From positions 1 through 9,201 of the forward strand of contig JACDBR010000248.1 in NCBI GenBank assembly GCA_013694825.1: a DNA stretch of 9,201 nt. Reading direction: 5' to 3'. The notes under the pieces were generated by a model that worked only from the letters and a program-made list of their open reading frames with translations, was not told where the DNA came from and did not search any database. Positions 1 through 8,036 of the stretch are shown piece after piece (the stretch's first letter is position 1; each line of letters starts with the position of its first letter). Source of the DNA: Solirubrobacterales bacterium (GTDB taxonomy: Bacteria; Actinomycetota; Thermoleophilia; Solirubrobacterales; 70-9). The position numbers were made by a program, and so were the translations under genes.

Positions 1-2469
<2,469 letters not shown>

Positions 2470-2483
2470 GCCGGAGGGGCCCA

Positions 2484-2499
2484 CGGCTCCGCGGAGCCG
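2484..2499. terminator. 16-bp perfect palindrome after uvrA, possible terminator
   Basis: A perfect palindrome, CGGCTCCGCGGAGCCG, starts 15 nt after the uvrA stop codon. Transcribed, it would form a compact GC hairpin suited to stopping transcription at the end of uvrA. No T-run follows, so it is not a textbook intrinsic terminator. GC-rich actinobacteria often rely on such hairpins or on Rho, but that part is inference. Confidence 0.4.
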
Positions 2500-2566
2500 C
2501 GGTGAATCACTGGCCCGATAGGCGCTCGCGGTTCGCGAAACCAGTTCCCCCGATGTCGGTCGCGGG

Positions 2567-2572
2567 TAGTCT
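2567..2572 (+). promoter_or_regulatory. Possible -10 box TAGTCT before a small ORF and the acyltransferase
   Basis: TAGTCT fits the actinobacterial TANNNT -10 pattern. It lies 9 nt before an ATG at 2582, so transcription could begin at or very near that codon. No convincing -35 hexamer is visible 16-18 nt upstream. It is the best promoter candidate for the acyltransferase in this gap, but a six-base match in an intergenic region is weak evidence on its own. Confidence 0.3.
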
Positions 2573-2581
2573 GAAGCTCGA

Positions 2582-2713
2582 ATGTGCCTCGCCGACCTCC
2601 AAGTTATGCGTGCGCTCGCCGCCGACAGGAAGCGGCGCGGCGCCGAGCGACTTCGCTCGCGGCGCCGAGCGCGGCCGATGCCTGAGGGGCACTCGAGACC
2701 CGCGGCGCGGTGA
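2582..2713 (+). CDS. Possible 43-aa basic leader ORF overlapping the acyltransferase start
   Basis: This short open frame starts ATG TGC CTC, 9 nt after a TAGTCT box, and ends in a TGA that overlaps the acyltransferase GTG start as GTGA. The peptide would begin MCLADLQVMRALAADRKRRG and is very rich in Arg, with no recognisable domain, signal or membrane segment. About 80% of its third codon positions are G or C, compatible with coding but also with background in this genome. No Shine-Dalgarno sequence precedes it, so expression would have to be leaderless. An internal ATG at 2678 in the same frame reads MPEGH. Its role could be translational coupling to the next gene. It may equally be chance; I do not recognise it. 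Confidence 0.25.
   Translation: MCLADLQVMRALAADRKRRGAERLRSRRRARPMPEGHSRPAAR
2639..2666 (+). repeat. Strong bulged hairpin in the leader of the acyltransferase gene
   Basis: GGCGCCG-AGCGA pairs with TCGCT-(CG)-CGGCGCC across a 2-nt loop, giving a 12-bp stem with a 2-nt bulge on the 3' side; in practice the innermost pairs would open. It lies about 45 nt before the acyltransferase GTG. It could be a leader structure, an attenuator, or a REP-like palindrome. No T-run follows it. Confidence 0.4.
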
Positions 2714-3321
2714 GCCCTGGCGGCGCTCCCACGGGCTGGCGCCTGTGGTGGCTGAAGCGCCGCTGGTACGAGCGAAACCACCAGCTCCGGCGGCGCTGGC
2801 GGATCAACCGCCACATGGCCCGAGCGGGAGCCTTCGTTCGCTATCCGGTCGAGGGCGAGCTGCTGGAGGCGCTCGACGAAGGCCGGCTTCGGATCGGGGA
2901 GAGCACGTTGCTCGAGCCGGGCTGCTGGCTGACGCTCGCGCCTGACGCCCGGATCGAGATCGGCAGGGGCTGCTTCCTCAACCGCGGGACGATGCTCGCC
3001 GCCTTCGAGCGGATCACGATCGGCGACCACGTCATGTTCGCGAACGGCTGCTTCGTCGGCGACTCCGACCACCGCTACGACGATCCCGACAAACCGATCA
3101 CCGAGCAGGGATTCAAGCCGGGCGGCGAGGTCACGATCGGCTCCAACGTCTGGCTCGGCGTTCATTGCGTCGTTACTCCTGGGGTGACGATCGGCGACAG
3201 AGCCGTGATCGGCGCCAATTCGGTCGTCACCAAGGACGTCCCGCCCGGAACGATCGCTGCCGGCGTCCCCGCGCGGGTGATTCGCCGAATTCGGTTCAAG
3301 GGCGAGCCGGACGAGCCCTGA
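2710..3321 (+). CDS. Hexapeptide-repeat (left-handed beta-helix) O-acyltransferase
   Basis: This 203-aa protein belongs to the WbbJ/maltose-serine O-acetyltransferase-like superfamily, which moves an acetyl or other acyl group from a CoA donor onto a sugar, amino acid or polymer. The N-terminus (residues 9-35) is rich in Trp and Arg and may be amphipathic. Hexapeptide turns such as RIEIGRG, RITIGDH and VTIGSN run from about residue 80 to 190. DSDHRYDD (118-125) supplies the likely catalytic His121. The family's usual ending is present: VVTKDVPPGTIAAGVPARVI. I chose GTG 2710 because the Trp/Arg segment is contiguous with the domain and the GTGA overlap favours it, but there is no Shine-Dalgarno; ATG 2815 is the alternative and would remove 35 residues. 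The substrate cannot be told from sequence. It converges on yjbQ, 25 bp away. Confidence 0.85.
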   Translation: MSPGGAPTGWRLWWLKRRWYERNHQLRRRWRINRHMARAGAFVRYPVEGELLEALDEGRLRIGESTLLEPGCWLTLAPDARIEIGRGCFLNRGTMLAAFERITIGDHVMFANGCFVGDSDHRYDDPDKPITEQGFKPGGEVTIGSNVWLGVHCVVTPGVTIGDRAVIGANSVVTKDVPPGTIAAGVPARVIRRIRFKGEPDEP

Positions 3322-3346
3322 GCCTCCGGCGTGCCCGCCCCTACGG

Positions 3347-3763
3347 TCAGCCGACCAAGCTCACGATCACCGTGCGTTGGCGCGGGCGGTCGTCGAAGTC
3401 GACCAGCACCACCTGTTGCCAGGTCCCCAGAGCCAGCGTGCCGCCGATGATCGGGATCGACTCGGCCGGGCCGATGATCGAGGCTCGCTGGTGAGCATGG
3501 GAGTTGGAGTCGTGGTTGAGCCGGTTGTGCTCGTAGTCGCCCTCAGCCGGGATCAGCCGATCGAGGAGCGCACGCAGATCGTGGACTCCACCGGGCTCGA
3601 ACTCCATCGTCGTGATCGCGGCCGTCGAGCCGCGTACGAAGGCGCTCAGCAGTCCCGCCGGCGCGCCGGAGCCCGCCACGAATGCCTCGAGCTCGGAGGT
3701 CAGGTCGACGACGTCGCCGTCGCCATCGGTCGAGAGGCGAAGCTCCTGTGTTTGCACCGCCAT
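3347..3763 (-). CDS. yjbQ: YjbQ/UPF0047 family protein (secondary thiamine-phosphate synthase type)
   Basis: A 138-aa single-domain protein, the usual length for UPF0047/YjbQ. The family signature is clear: AFVRGSTAAITTMEFEPG (41-58), then a His-rich core, with His79 in YEHN, His84, and His89/His91 in NSHAHQRAS, followed by ALGTWQQVVLVDFDDRPR (111-128). Family members are beta-barrel proteins with a conserved His/Asp/Asn pocket. They are annotated as secondary thiamine-phosphate synthases because some can replace ThiE when overexpressed, while the native role remains uncertain. It is the last gene of the minus-strand pantothenate operon, starting 28 bp after the panB stop, so co-transcription is likely. 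A functional link to pantothenate synthesis is inference only. The Shine-Dalgarno before ATG 3761-3763 is weak. Confidence 0.92.
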   Translation of the reverse strand: MAVQTQELRLSTDGDGDVVDLTSELEAFVAGSGAPAGLLSAFVRGSTAAITTMEFEPGGVHDLRALLDRLIPAEGDYEHNRLNHDSNSHAHQRASIIGPAESIPIIGGTLALGTWQQVVLVDFDDRPRQRTVIVSLVG

Positions 3764-3791
3764 CAGGGTTGCGCTCGGGCCGCTCGAGCGG

Positions 3792-4727
3792 TTAGCCGAG
3801 CCAGCCCGAGAAGGCTGAGTCGGCGTCGCCGCCGGCCAGTGTCTCCTGATCCAGATAGCGGCGGAACTCGCTCAGCTCGTGCGGCTCGATCCCGTAGGAG
3901 TGCTGCGGCGCCGGGAAAGTGCCGGCGCGGACCTCGCGGGCGTAGCGCTCCACCCCCGCGACGAGCTCGCCCTGGAGCTCGGCGTAGCGCTTGACGAACT
4001 TCGGTGAGCGCCCCGAGCCGATCCCGAGCAGGTCGTGGAAGACGAGCACCTGGCCATCGGTCGCGGGCCCGGCGCCGATCCCGATGACCGGGATCTCCAT
4101 CTTCGCCATCAGGACCTCGCAGACGTCGGCCGGGATCGCCTCGAAGACGATCGCAAAGCAGCCCGCGGCCTGCAGTGCCAATGCTTCCTCGGCGATCTGG
4201 GCCGCCTGCGAGGCGGTCTTGCCCCGAGCCTTGAAGCCGCCGAGCGCCGCGGCCGTCTGGGGCGTCAGCCCGACGTGGCCCATCACCGGAATGCCGGCGC
4301 GAACGATCGCCCTGGCGCGATCGACCGAGGCTCCGCCGCGCTCGAGCTTGACGGCCGCGCAGCCCGCCTGCTTGACGAAGTGCTGGGCGTTCGTGATCGC
4401 CAGCTCGTTGGCCGCCTCGTAGGAGCCGAACGGCATGTCGCCGATCAGAAGAGGCGTGCGCAGCCCGCGGCGCACGGCCGCGGTCAGCATCAACATCTCC
4501 TCCATTCCCACGGGGACGGTCGACTCATAGCCGAGCACGACGTTGGCGGCTGAGTCGCCGACCAGGACGACGTCGACGCCGGCGTCCTCGACGGCGCTGG
4601 CGGACGGATGGTCGTAGGCGGTCACCATGACGATCGGCCGGCGCTCGGCCTTCATCTGGCCGAGCTCGGGCACGGTCACCGGGGCTCGCTCGGTCCGCTC
4701 GATCGTGATCCTCGGGCGTGCGCTCAT
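3792..4727 (-). CDS. panB: 3-methyl-2-oxobutanoate (ketopantoate) hydroxymethyltransferase
   Basis: PanB transfers a hydroxymethyl group from 5,10-methylene-tetrahydrofolate to 2-oxoisovalerate, giving ketopantoate, the first committed step to pantothenate and CoA. Its 311 residues exceed the usual 260-285, with extra length at both ends. Motifs in order: TAYD (36-39), VGDS (56-59, Mg ligand Asp58), DMPFGSY (97-103, Asp97), VKLERGG (126-132, Lys127), GHVGLTPQ (150-157), FEAIP (195-199, Glu196 as the likely catalytic acid), IGIGAG (215-220), DGQVLVFHD (224-232) and SPKFVKRY (241-248). Its ATG overlaps the stop of the upstream fusion gene as ATGA and is preceded by a strong GGAGG 8 nt upstream, which fixes this start and points to translational coupling with the panG-panC fusion. 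Confidence 0.97.
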   Translation of the reverse strand: MSARPRITIERTERAPVTVPELGQMKAERRPIVMVTAYDHPSASAVEDAGVDVVLVGDSAANVVLGYESTVPVGMEEMLMLTAAVRRGLRTPLLIGDMPFGSYEAANELAITNAQHFVKQAGCAAVKLERGGASVDRARAIVRAGIPVMGHVGLTPQTAAALGGFKARGKTASQAAQIAEEALALQAAGCFAIVFEAIPADVCEVLMAKMEIPVIGIGAGPATDGQVLVFHDLLGIGSGRSPKFVKRYAELQGELVAGVERYAREVRAGTFPAPQHSYGIEPHELSEFRRYLDQETLAGGDADSAFSGWLG

Positions 4728-6469
4728 CCGGTTACCTCCGATTCGATCACGATGTTGTCGATCAGCCGCGCCGATCCGAGCCGCGAGGCGAGCGCGACCA
4801 GGACCGGCTTCGAGCCCAGCTCGCTCACCGCACTCAGATCCTCGGCATCGCGCGCCTCCAGATACTCGGGCTGGACCCCAGCCTCGGCCAGCAGCCGGCG
4901 GGCGGCGGTGAGTCCCCGCCCGAGGTCGCCGCTTGTCAGGGCGACGTCTCGGGCCGTGCTGAGCGCGGCGTAGAGCGCCGGCGCACGGCGGCGCTCGTCG
5001 CTGGTCAGGTAGGCGTTTCGCGAGCTCATCGCGAGGCCGTCTGGCTCGCGGACGGTCGGCATCGCGACGATCTCCACCGGCAGGTCGAGGTCGCGAGCCA
5101 TTCGCCGCACGACGATCGCCTGCTGGGCGTCCTTCTGGCCGAAGAAGGCGAGCATCGGCCGGACGCTGGAGAGCAGCTTCGCGACGACCGTGGTGACGCC
5201 GTCGAAATGGGCCGGCCCGCGGCGGGCCGGGTCTCCGCAGAGCACGTCGGTGAGGCCGCCACGGACCTTGACCGCGGTCGCGAATCCCTCTGGGTAGACC
5301 TCGTCCAGGCGGGGTGCGTAGACGATGTCGACGCCGTCTGCGGCCGCGGCGGCCAGGTCGCCGGCCTCGTCGCGGGGATAGGAGGCGAGGTCCTCGCCGG
5401 GGCGAAACTGGGCCGGGTTGACGAACAGGCTCATCACGACCACGTCGGAGCGATCCCGGGCGGCCCGCAGCAGCGAGCGATGGCCCTCGTGCAGGAAGCC
5501 CATCGTCGGAACGAGGCCAATCGAGTCCCCAGCCGCGCGAGCGGGGGAGAGGGCCGCATCGAGCTCGGCCTTCGAGCGGACGAGGAGGGGGCGACCCGGA
5601 TCGGGCGCGGGAACGGAGGCGGCAAGGCGATCGATGCCAGCCTGCCCCGCTTCGATGGATCCGGGCGGCGTGGCGGTGGAGCGGGCGACCCCGCGTGCCC
5701 GCTCGGCGAGCGCCTCGTAGGCACCGCTGAGCTCGGGGGCGGTCGTCGCGATCGCCGCCCGGTGCATCGCGACCGTCGTCTCGTCGCCGCGGACGATCGG
5801 ACCGGTCAGGGCTCCGGGGCCGAGGTCGGCCCAGTTGGCCGCGCTTCGGAGGACGAGCGGAACGAGCGCCTCGCGGCCCTGGGCGACCCCGGCGCGCTCG
5901 AGCAGCTCGACCGCCGATTCCTCCAGCGCGATCATCAGGTTCGAGGCGATCGAGGCGGCGGCGTGGTAGGCGGCGCGAGCCTCGTCCGGAACCTCGAAGG
6001 GCCGCATCCCGAGGCGTTCGCAGATCTCACGGGCGAACTCGATCGACGCGCGGCTGGATCCCGTAACCGCACACCAGGCGCCCGCCAAGCTCGCCTCGGC
6101 ATCGGGCAGGGTCTGAAGCGGATGCAGCGAGAAGAGCTCCGTGCCACGGGCGTGGAGCGGCGCGAGCAGCTCGAGACCGCCGGCCCCGCTCAGGTGGCCG
6201 GCGAAGCGCAGGGCGCCGGCTGCGCCCGAAACCGCCTCGGCCGCCACGGCGATCTCGTCGTCGGGCACACTGAGGATCGCCGCCTCGGAGGCGAGGCAGG
6301 CCTCGAGTGCGTCGCGCCGGCCTGCCGGCGTGACCTCGATCCCGGCCTCGGCGGCGGCTCGCGCCACCGCCCCTCCGGCGCGTCCGATCCCGACCACGGC
6401 AAGCTTCAGGGCCCGTGGCGGGCAAGCGGTGTCGGGGCGATCGGGGAAATCCCGTTCCAGTTCTCGCAT
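4724..6469 (-). CDS. panC: Fusion: Rossmann/DUF2520 (PanG-like ketopantoate reductase) + pantothenate synthetase PanC
   Basis: One uninterrupted 581-aa frame holds two enzymes. Residues about 20-265 are a Rossmann/DUF2520 protein: dinucleotide-binding VVGIGRAGGAVA (25-36), YHAAASIASNLMIAL (168-182) and GALTGPIVRGD (219-229) are hallmarks of that family. After a linker rich in Ala, Pro and Gly (about 262-293), residues 294-581 are PanC: PTMGFLHEGH (321-330, the HIGH-like ATP site), FVNPAQF (349-355), HFDGVTTVVAKLL (421-433), FGQKDAQQ (443-450) and MSSRN (481-485). PanC condenses pantoate and beta-alanine with ATP. From memory, the DUF2520 family includes PanG, the ketopantoate reductase described in Francisella; if so, the N-terminal half makes the pantoate that the C-terminal half uses. 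There is no ATG or GTG near the PanC domain start, so separate initiation looks unlikely. Only a weak Shine-Dalgarno precedes ATG 6467-6469. PanC function is certain; the reductase role is probable. Confidence 0.93.
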   Translation of the reverse strand: MRELERDFPDRPDTACPPRALKLAVVGIGRAGGAVARAAAEAGIEVTPAGRRDALEACLASEAAILSVPDDEIAVAAEAVSGAAGALRFAGHLSGAGGLELLAPLHARGTELFSLHPLQTLPDAEASLAGAWCAVTGSSRASIEFAREICERLGMRPFEVPDEARAAYHAAASIASNLMIALEESAVELLERAGVAQGREALVPLVLRSAANWADLGPGALTGPIVRGDETTVAMHRAAIATTAPELSGAYEALAERARGVARSTATPPGSIEAGQAGIDRLAASVPAPDPGRPLLVRSKAELDAALSPARAAGDSIGLVPTMGFLHEGHRSLLRAARDRSDVVVMSLFVNPAQFRPGEDLASYPRDEAGDLAAAAADGVDIVYAPRLDEVYPEGFATAVKVRGGLTDVLCGDPARRGPAHFDGVTTVVAKLLSSVRPMLAFFGQKDAQQAIVVRRMARDLDLPVEIVAMPTVREPDGLAMSSRNAYLTSDERRRAPALYAALSTARDVALTSGDLGRGLTAARRLLAEAGVQPEYLEARDAEDLSAVSELGSKPVLVALASRLGSARLIDNIVIESEVTG

Positions 6470-6475
6470 CGAGAA
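6461..6475 (-). promoter_or_regulatory. Start codon of the panG-panC fusion inside a 6-bp inverted repeat
   Basis: On the minus strand the sequence reads TTCTCG-ATG-CGAGAA, a perfect 6-bp inverted repeat with the initiation codon as its 3-nt loop. No good Shine-Dalgarno lies upstream. The structure could modulate initiation or be a small protein-binding site. The match is seen directly; any function is inference. Confidence 0.35.
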
Positions 6476-6508
6476 TCCAGACGGCGCTGGTGGGTCGAAG
6501 AAACGTTT

Positions 6509-6522
6509 GCCGGAGGACCGGC
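6509..6522 (-). other. Small 5' leader hairpin upstream of panG-panC
   Basis: On the minus strand GCCGG-TCCT-CCGGC forms a 5-bp stem with a 4-nt loop. It lies about 40 nt before the fusion start, within the presumed 5' untranslated region between the TATAAT box and ATG 6469. It is too small to call a riboswitch. Confidence 0.25.
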
Positions 6523-6555
6523 CTTGTCCACGCCCAGAGGGTCGCGGCAGGACGG

Positions 6556-6561
6556 ATTATA
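6556..6561 (-). promoter_or_regulatory. Perfect -10 box TATAAT for the pantothenate operon
   Basis: The minus strand carries a consensus TATAAT hexamer, rare in sequence this GC-rich, 86 nt upstream of the panG-panC start codon. No -35 match appears at 16-18 nt spacing, where the sequence is GC-rich and palindromic, so an activator or alternative recognition may be needed. It implies a leader of roughly 80 nt. Confidence 0.5.
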
Positions 6562-6577
6562 TGCAGCGAGCCGATCC

Positions 6578-6599
6578 GGCCCGGGCCCTACGATCGATC
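6578..6599. promoter_or_regulatory. Palindromes between the divergent pan and fmdB promoters (candidate operator)
   Basis: Two perfect palindromes sit side by side: GGCCCGGGCC at 6578-6587 and GATCGATC at 6592-6599. The first occupies the -35 region expected for the minus-strand pan promoter. The second overlaps the fmdB -10 box at 6589-6594. A regulator bound here could affect both directions. The palindromes are seen directly; operator function is inference. Confidence 0.3.
6589..6594 (+). promoter_or_regulatory. -10 box TACGAT for a leaderless fmdB-udg-tsaE transcript
   Basis: TACGAT matches TANNNT and ends 6 nt before the GTG start of fmdB at 6601. The transcription start would therefore fall on or next to the start codon, giving a leaderless mRNA. 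This agrees with the absence of a Shine-Dalgarno before fmdB. No -35 match is evident. Confidence 0.55.
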
Positions 6600-6600
6600 C

Positions 6601-6873
6601 GTGCCGATCTACGAGTTCGAATGCGGCGAGTGCTCGGCCCGCTTCGAGTCGCTAGTCGTCGCCGGGACCGCCTCGGCCGGCTGTCCTGAGTGCGGGGCGA
6701 CCGAGGCGCCACGGGTCTACTCGGCCCAGGCTCCGACGCCGCGGATCGCCAAGTCCAGGGGCGACGCGAAGCGCCAGGAGCGCAAGAACGCGGCGCTCCA
6801 CTCGCGGACGAAAGCGAACTTCAAGGCTTCCCGCCGGCGAGCCCGGGAGCGAAAGCGCGGAGGAGACGGGTGA
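6601..6873 (+). CDS. FmdB-like putative regulatory zinc-ribbon protein
   Basis: This 90-aa protein opens with MPIYEFECGECSARFE, the typical FmdB/CxxC_CXXC_SSSS-type zinc-ribbon start. Cys8 and Cys11 pair with Cys28 and Cys31 to form one zinc site. The C-terminal half (about 48-90) is strongly basic and probably disordered, which suggests nucleic-acid or ribosome contact; that is inference. FmdB was named from a formamidase locus in Methylophilus and its biochemical role is not settled. GTG 6601 is chosen because the family motif begins exactly there and a TACGAT box lies 6 nt upstream; an open frame continues back to 6415 but shows no FmdB homology. The stop overlaps the udg start as GTGA, making it first gene of a three-gene unit. 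Confidence 0.85.
   Translation: MPIYEFECGECSARFESLVVAGTASAGCPECGATEAPRVYSAQAPTPRIAKSRGDAKRQERKNAALHSRTKANFKASRRRARERKRGGDG
6859..6865 (+). promoter_or_regulatory. Shine-Dalgarno GGAGGAG deciding the udg start
   Basis: GGAGGAG lies 4-6 nt before GTG 6870 and inside the 3' end of fmdB. It selects this GTG over upstream in-frame starts, one of which would extend the frame to 6690 through the fmdB coding region. Confidence 0.7.
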
Positions 6874-7487
6874 GCGCCGCAGCTTCGAGGAGCGCCACCG
6901 AGCGCCGGGATGAGCTCATAGGGGTCTACCGCACGGCATCGAGCTGCACGATCTGCCGGCTCTCGGAGTCGCGCACCAAGGTCGTCTTCGGCGCCGGTAA
7001 CGCCGACGCGGAGCTGATGTTCGTCGGCGAGGCACCCGGGGCTCAGGAGGATGCGCAGGGGTTGCCCTTCGTGGGGCGGGCCGGGCAGCTTCTCAATCAA
7101 CTGCTGGCAGAGATCGAGCTGCGCCGCGACGACGTCTTTGTGGCCAACACGCTCAAGTGTCGCCCGCCCGGCAACCGCGATCCGCTGCCGGACGAGATCG
7201 AGTCCTGCACGCCGTACCTGCACCGCCAGATCGAGTTGATCGAGCCGAAGGTCGTCGCGACGCTCGGCAACTTCGCGACCAAGCTCCTGACCGGCTCGCA
7301 GACGGGGATCACGAAGGTCCGTGGCACGCCGCAGATCCACACGCTGGGCGTGAGAACCGTGTACGTCTTCCCCCTGCTCCATCCGGCGGCCGCGCTGCGA
7401 ACTCGCTCGCTCGTCGACACGCTCCGCGACGACTTCGCCAAGCTGCCTGCACTGATCGCCGGCCCCCCGGCGCTGCGCTCTCAGTGA
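6870..7487 (+). CDS. udg: Type 4 (UDGa) [4Fe-4S] uracil-DNA glycosylase
   Basis: This enzyme removes uracil from DNA after cytosine deamination or dUTP misincorporation, starting base excision repair. The 205-aa length fits family 4. Motif A is GEAPGAQEDAQGLPFVGRAG (53-72); GEAPG with Glu54, rather than the GQDPYH of family 1, marks family 4. The uracil-stacking Phe is Phe67, and LLHPAAAL (169-176) carries the His171 motif. Four Cys fit the iron-sulfur cluster: Cys26 and Cys29 (CTIC), Cys97 (LKCRPP) and Cys113 (ESCTP). Such enzymes are common in thermophiles and actinobacteria. Its GTG overlaps the fmdB stop and its TGA overlaps the tsaE GTG, so it is translationally linked on both sides. The sequence of its last 15 residues is not conserved-looking. 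Confidence 0.96.
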   Translation: MSAAASRSATERRDELIGVYRTASSCTICRLSESRTKVVFGAGNADAELMFVGEAPGAQEDAQGLPFVGRAGQLLNQLLAEIELRRDDVFVANTLKCRPPGNRDPLPDEIESCTPYLHRQIELIEPKVVATLGNFATKLLTGSQTGITKVRGTPQIHTLGVRTVYVFPLLHPAAALRTRSLVDTLRDDFAKLPALIAGPPALRSQ

Positions 7488-7927
7488 GCCGGCGGGCGCT
7501 TCGCAGCGAGAGCGCCGAGCAGACCGAGGCGATAGGCGCCGACCTGGCGGCCCGGCTCCGGCCCGGCGACGTCGTCTTGGTCGGCGGCGAGCTCGGCGCC
7601 GGCAAGTCGACGTTCGTCCGCGGCGCCTGTCGGGCGCTCGGCGTGCGTGAGCCGGTGACCTCGCCGACCTTCACGATCGGGCGCAGCTACGAGGGGAAGG
7701 TGGGCGTCTCCCACCTCGACCTCTACCGCCTCGAGGATCTGGCAGACGAGGATCCTGGCCTGCTCGACGACTACCTGACGCCCGACCGGGTCGGCTTCGT
7801 CGAATGGCCCGGTGAGGGCCGAGGCGCGAGCCTGCTCGACGGAGCTCGCGTGGCCGCCCGGGTGCAGGTCGCCCACGCGGGCGGCGACTCGCGCGAGATT
7901 ACGATCGCCGGCTCGGTGCTCGCCTAG
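7484..7927 (+). CDS. tsaE: tRNA t6A threonylcarbamoyladenosine biosynthesis ATPase TsaE
   Basis: TsaE is the small ATPase of the bacterial t6A complex (TsaB-TsaD-TsaE). It drives cycles of threonylcarbamoyl transfer onto A37 of ANN-decoding tRNAs. The 147-aa frame has Walker A GELGAGKST (35-43), the TSPTFT switch (59-64), HLDLYRL (77-83) and FVEWP (105-109), all diagnostic of the family and at the expected spacing. Start GTG 7484 overlaps the udg stop as GTGA. There is no Shine-Dalgarno, so translation probably depends on coupling to udg; longer in-frame starts upstream would run through udg and add no homology. In many bacteria tsaE is followed directly by tsaB and rimI; here tsaB is 535 bp away beyond an oppositely oriented gene. 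Confidence 0.96.
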   Translation: MSRRALRSESAEQTEAIGADLAARLRPGDVVLVGGELGAGKSTFVRGACRALGVREPVTSPTFTIGRSYEGKVGVSHLDLYRLEDLADEDPGLLDDYLTPDRVGFVEWPGEGRGASLLDGARVAARVQVAHAGGDSREITIAGSVLA

Positions 7928-7946
7928 CCGGTTTCGAGGGCGCCCC

Positions 7947-7965
7947 GGCGGAGCCTGGCTTCGCC
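7947..7965 (+). terminator. Hairpin after tsaE, probable terminator region
   Basis: GGCGGAGC-CTG-GCTTCGCC gives an 8-bp stem with one G-U pair and a 3-nt loop, 19 nt after the tsaE stop. It is placed to end the fmdB-udg-tsaE transcript before the convergent lipoprotein gene. No T-run follows, so the call rests on position and structure. Confidence 0.4.
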
Positions 7966-8003
7966 GTGCGCTGGACGCGCGGGCGTCGCTGTGCCTGGTG
8001 GTT

Positions 8004-8036
8004 CAGCTCGGCGGCTTGTGGCCCAGCTCGGCGGCT
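8004..8036. repeat. Two 13-bp direct repeats in the tsaE/lipoprotein convergent gap
   Basis: CAGCTCGGCGGCT occurs at 8004-8016 and again at 8024-8036, a 20-bp period, and a degraded third unit (CTCGGCGGGCT) follows at 8037-8047, reaching the lipoprotein stop codon. This may be slippage-generated sequence; no gene is evident in it. Confidence 0.6.

Noticed and set aside
2678..2713. MPEGH at an internal ATG, like the start of Fpg/Nei DNA glycosylases, suggesting a decayed nei gene next to uvrA
   Set aside because: Only five residues match. The following residues (SRPAAR, then stop) do not continue the family helix, and the downstream DNA encodes the acyltransferase in another frame.
3322..3346. 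A bidirectional terminator between the convergent acyltransferase and yjbQ genes
   Set aside because: The 25-bp gap has no inverted repeat of useful length and no T-run, so I cannot support one.
6470..6555. The leader of the pan operon as a possible riboswitch
   Set aside because: Only one small 5-bp hairpin is visible in about 80 nt. I see no conserved aptamer core such as a TPP-type element, despite the downstream yjbQ.
4718..6655. A 645-codon open frame on the plus strand opposite panG-panC
   Set aside because: It is antisense to a gene with unmistakable PanC and DUF2520 motifs, its product is low-complexity Gly/Arg/Asp sequence, and no ribosome site is visible. Long antisense frames are expected at this GC content.
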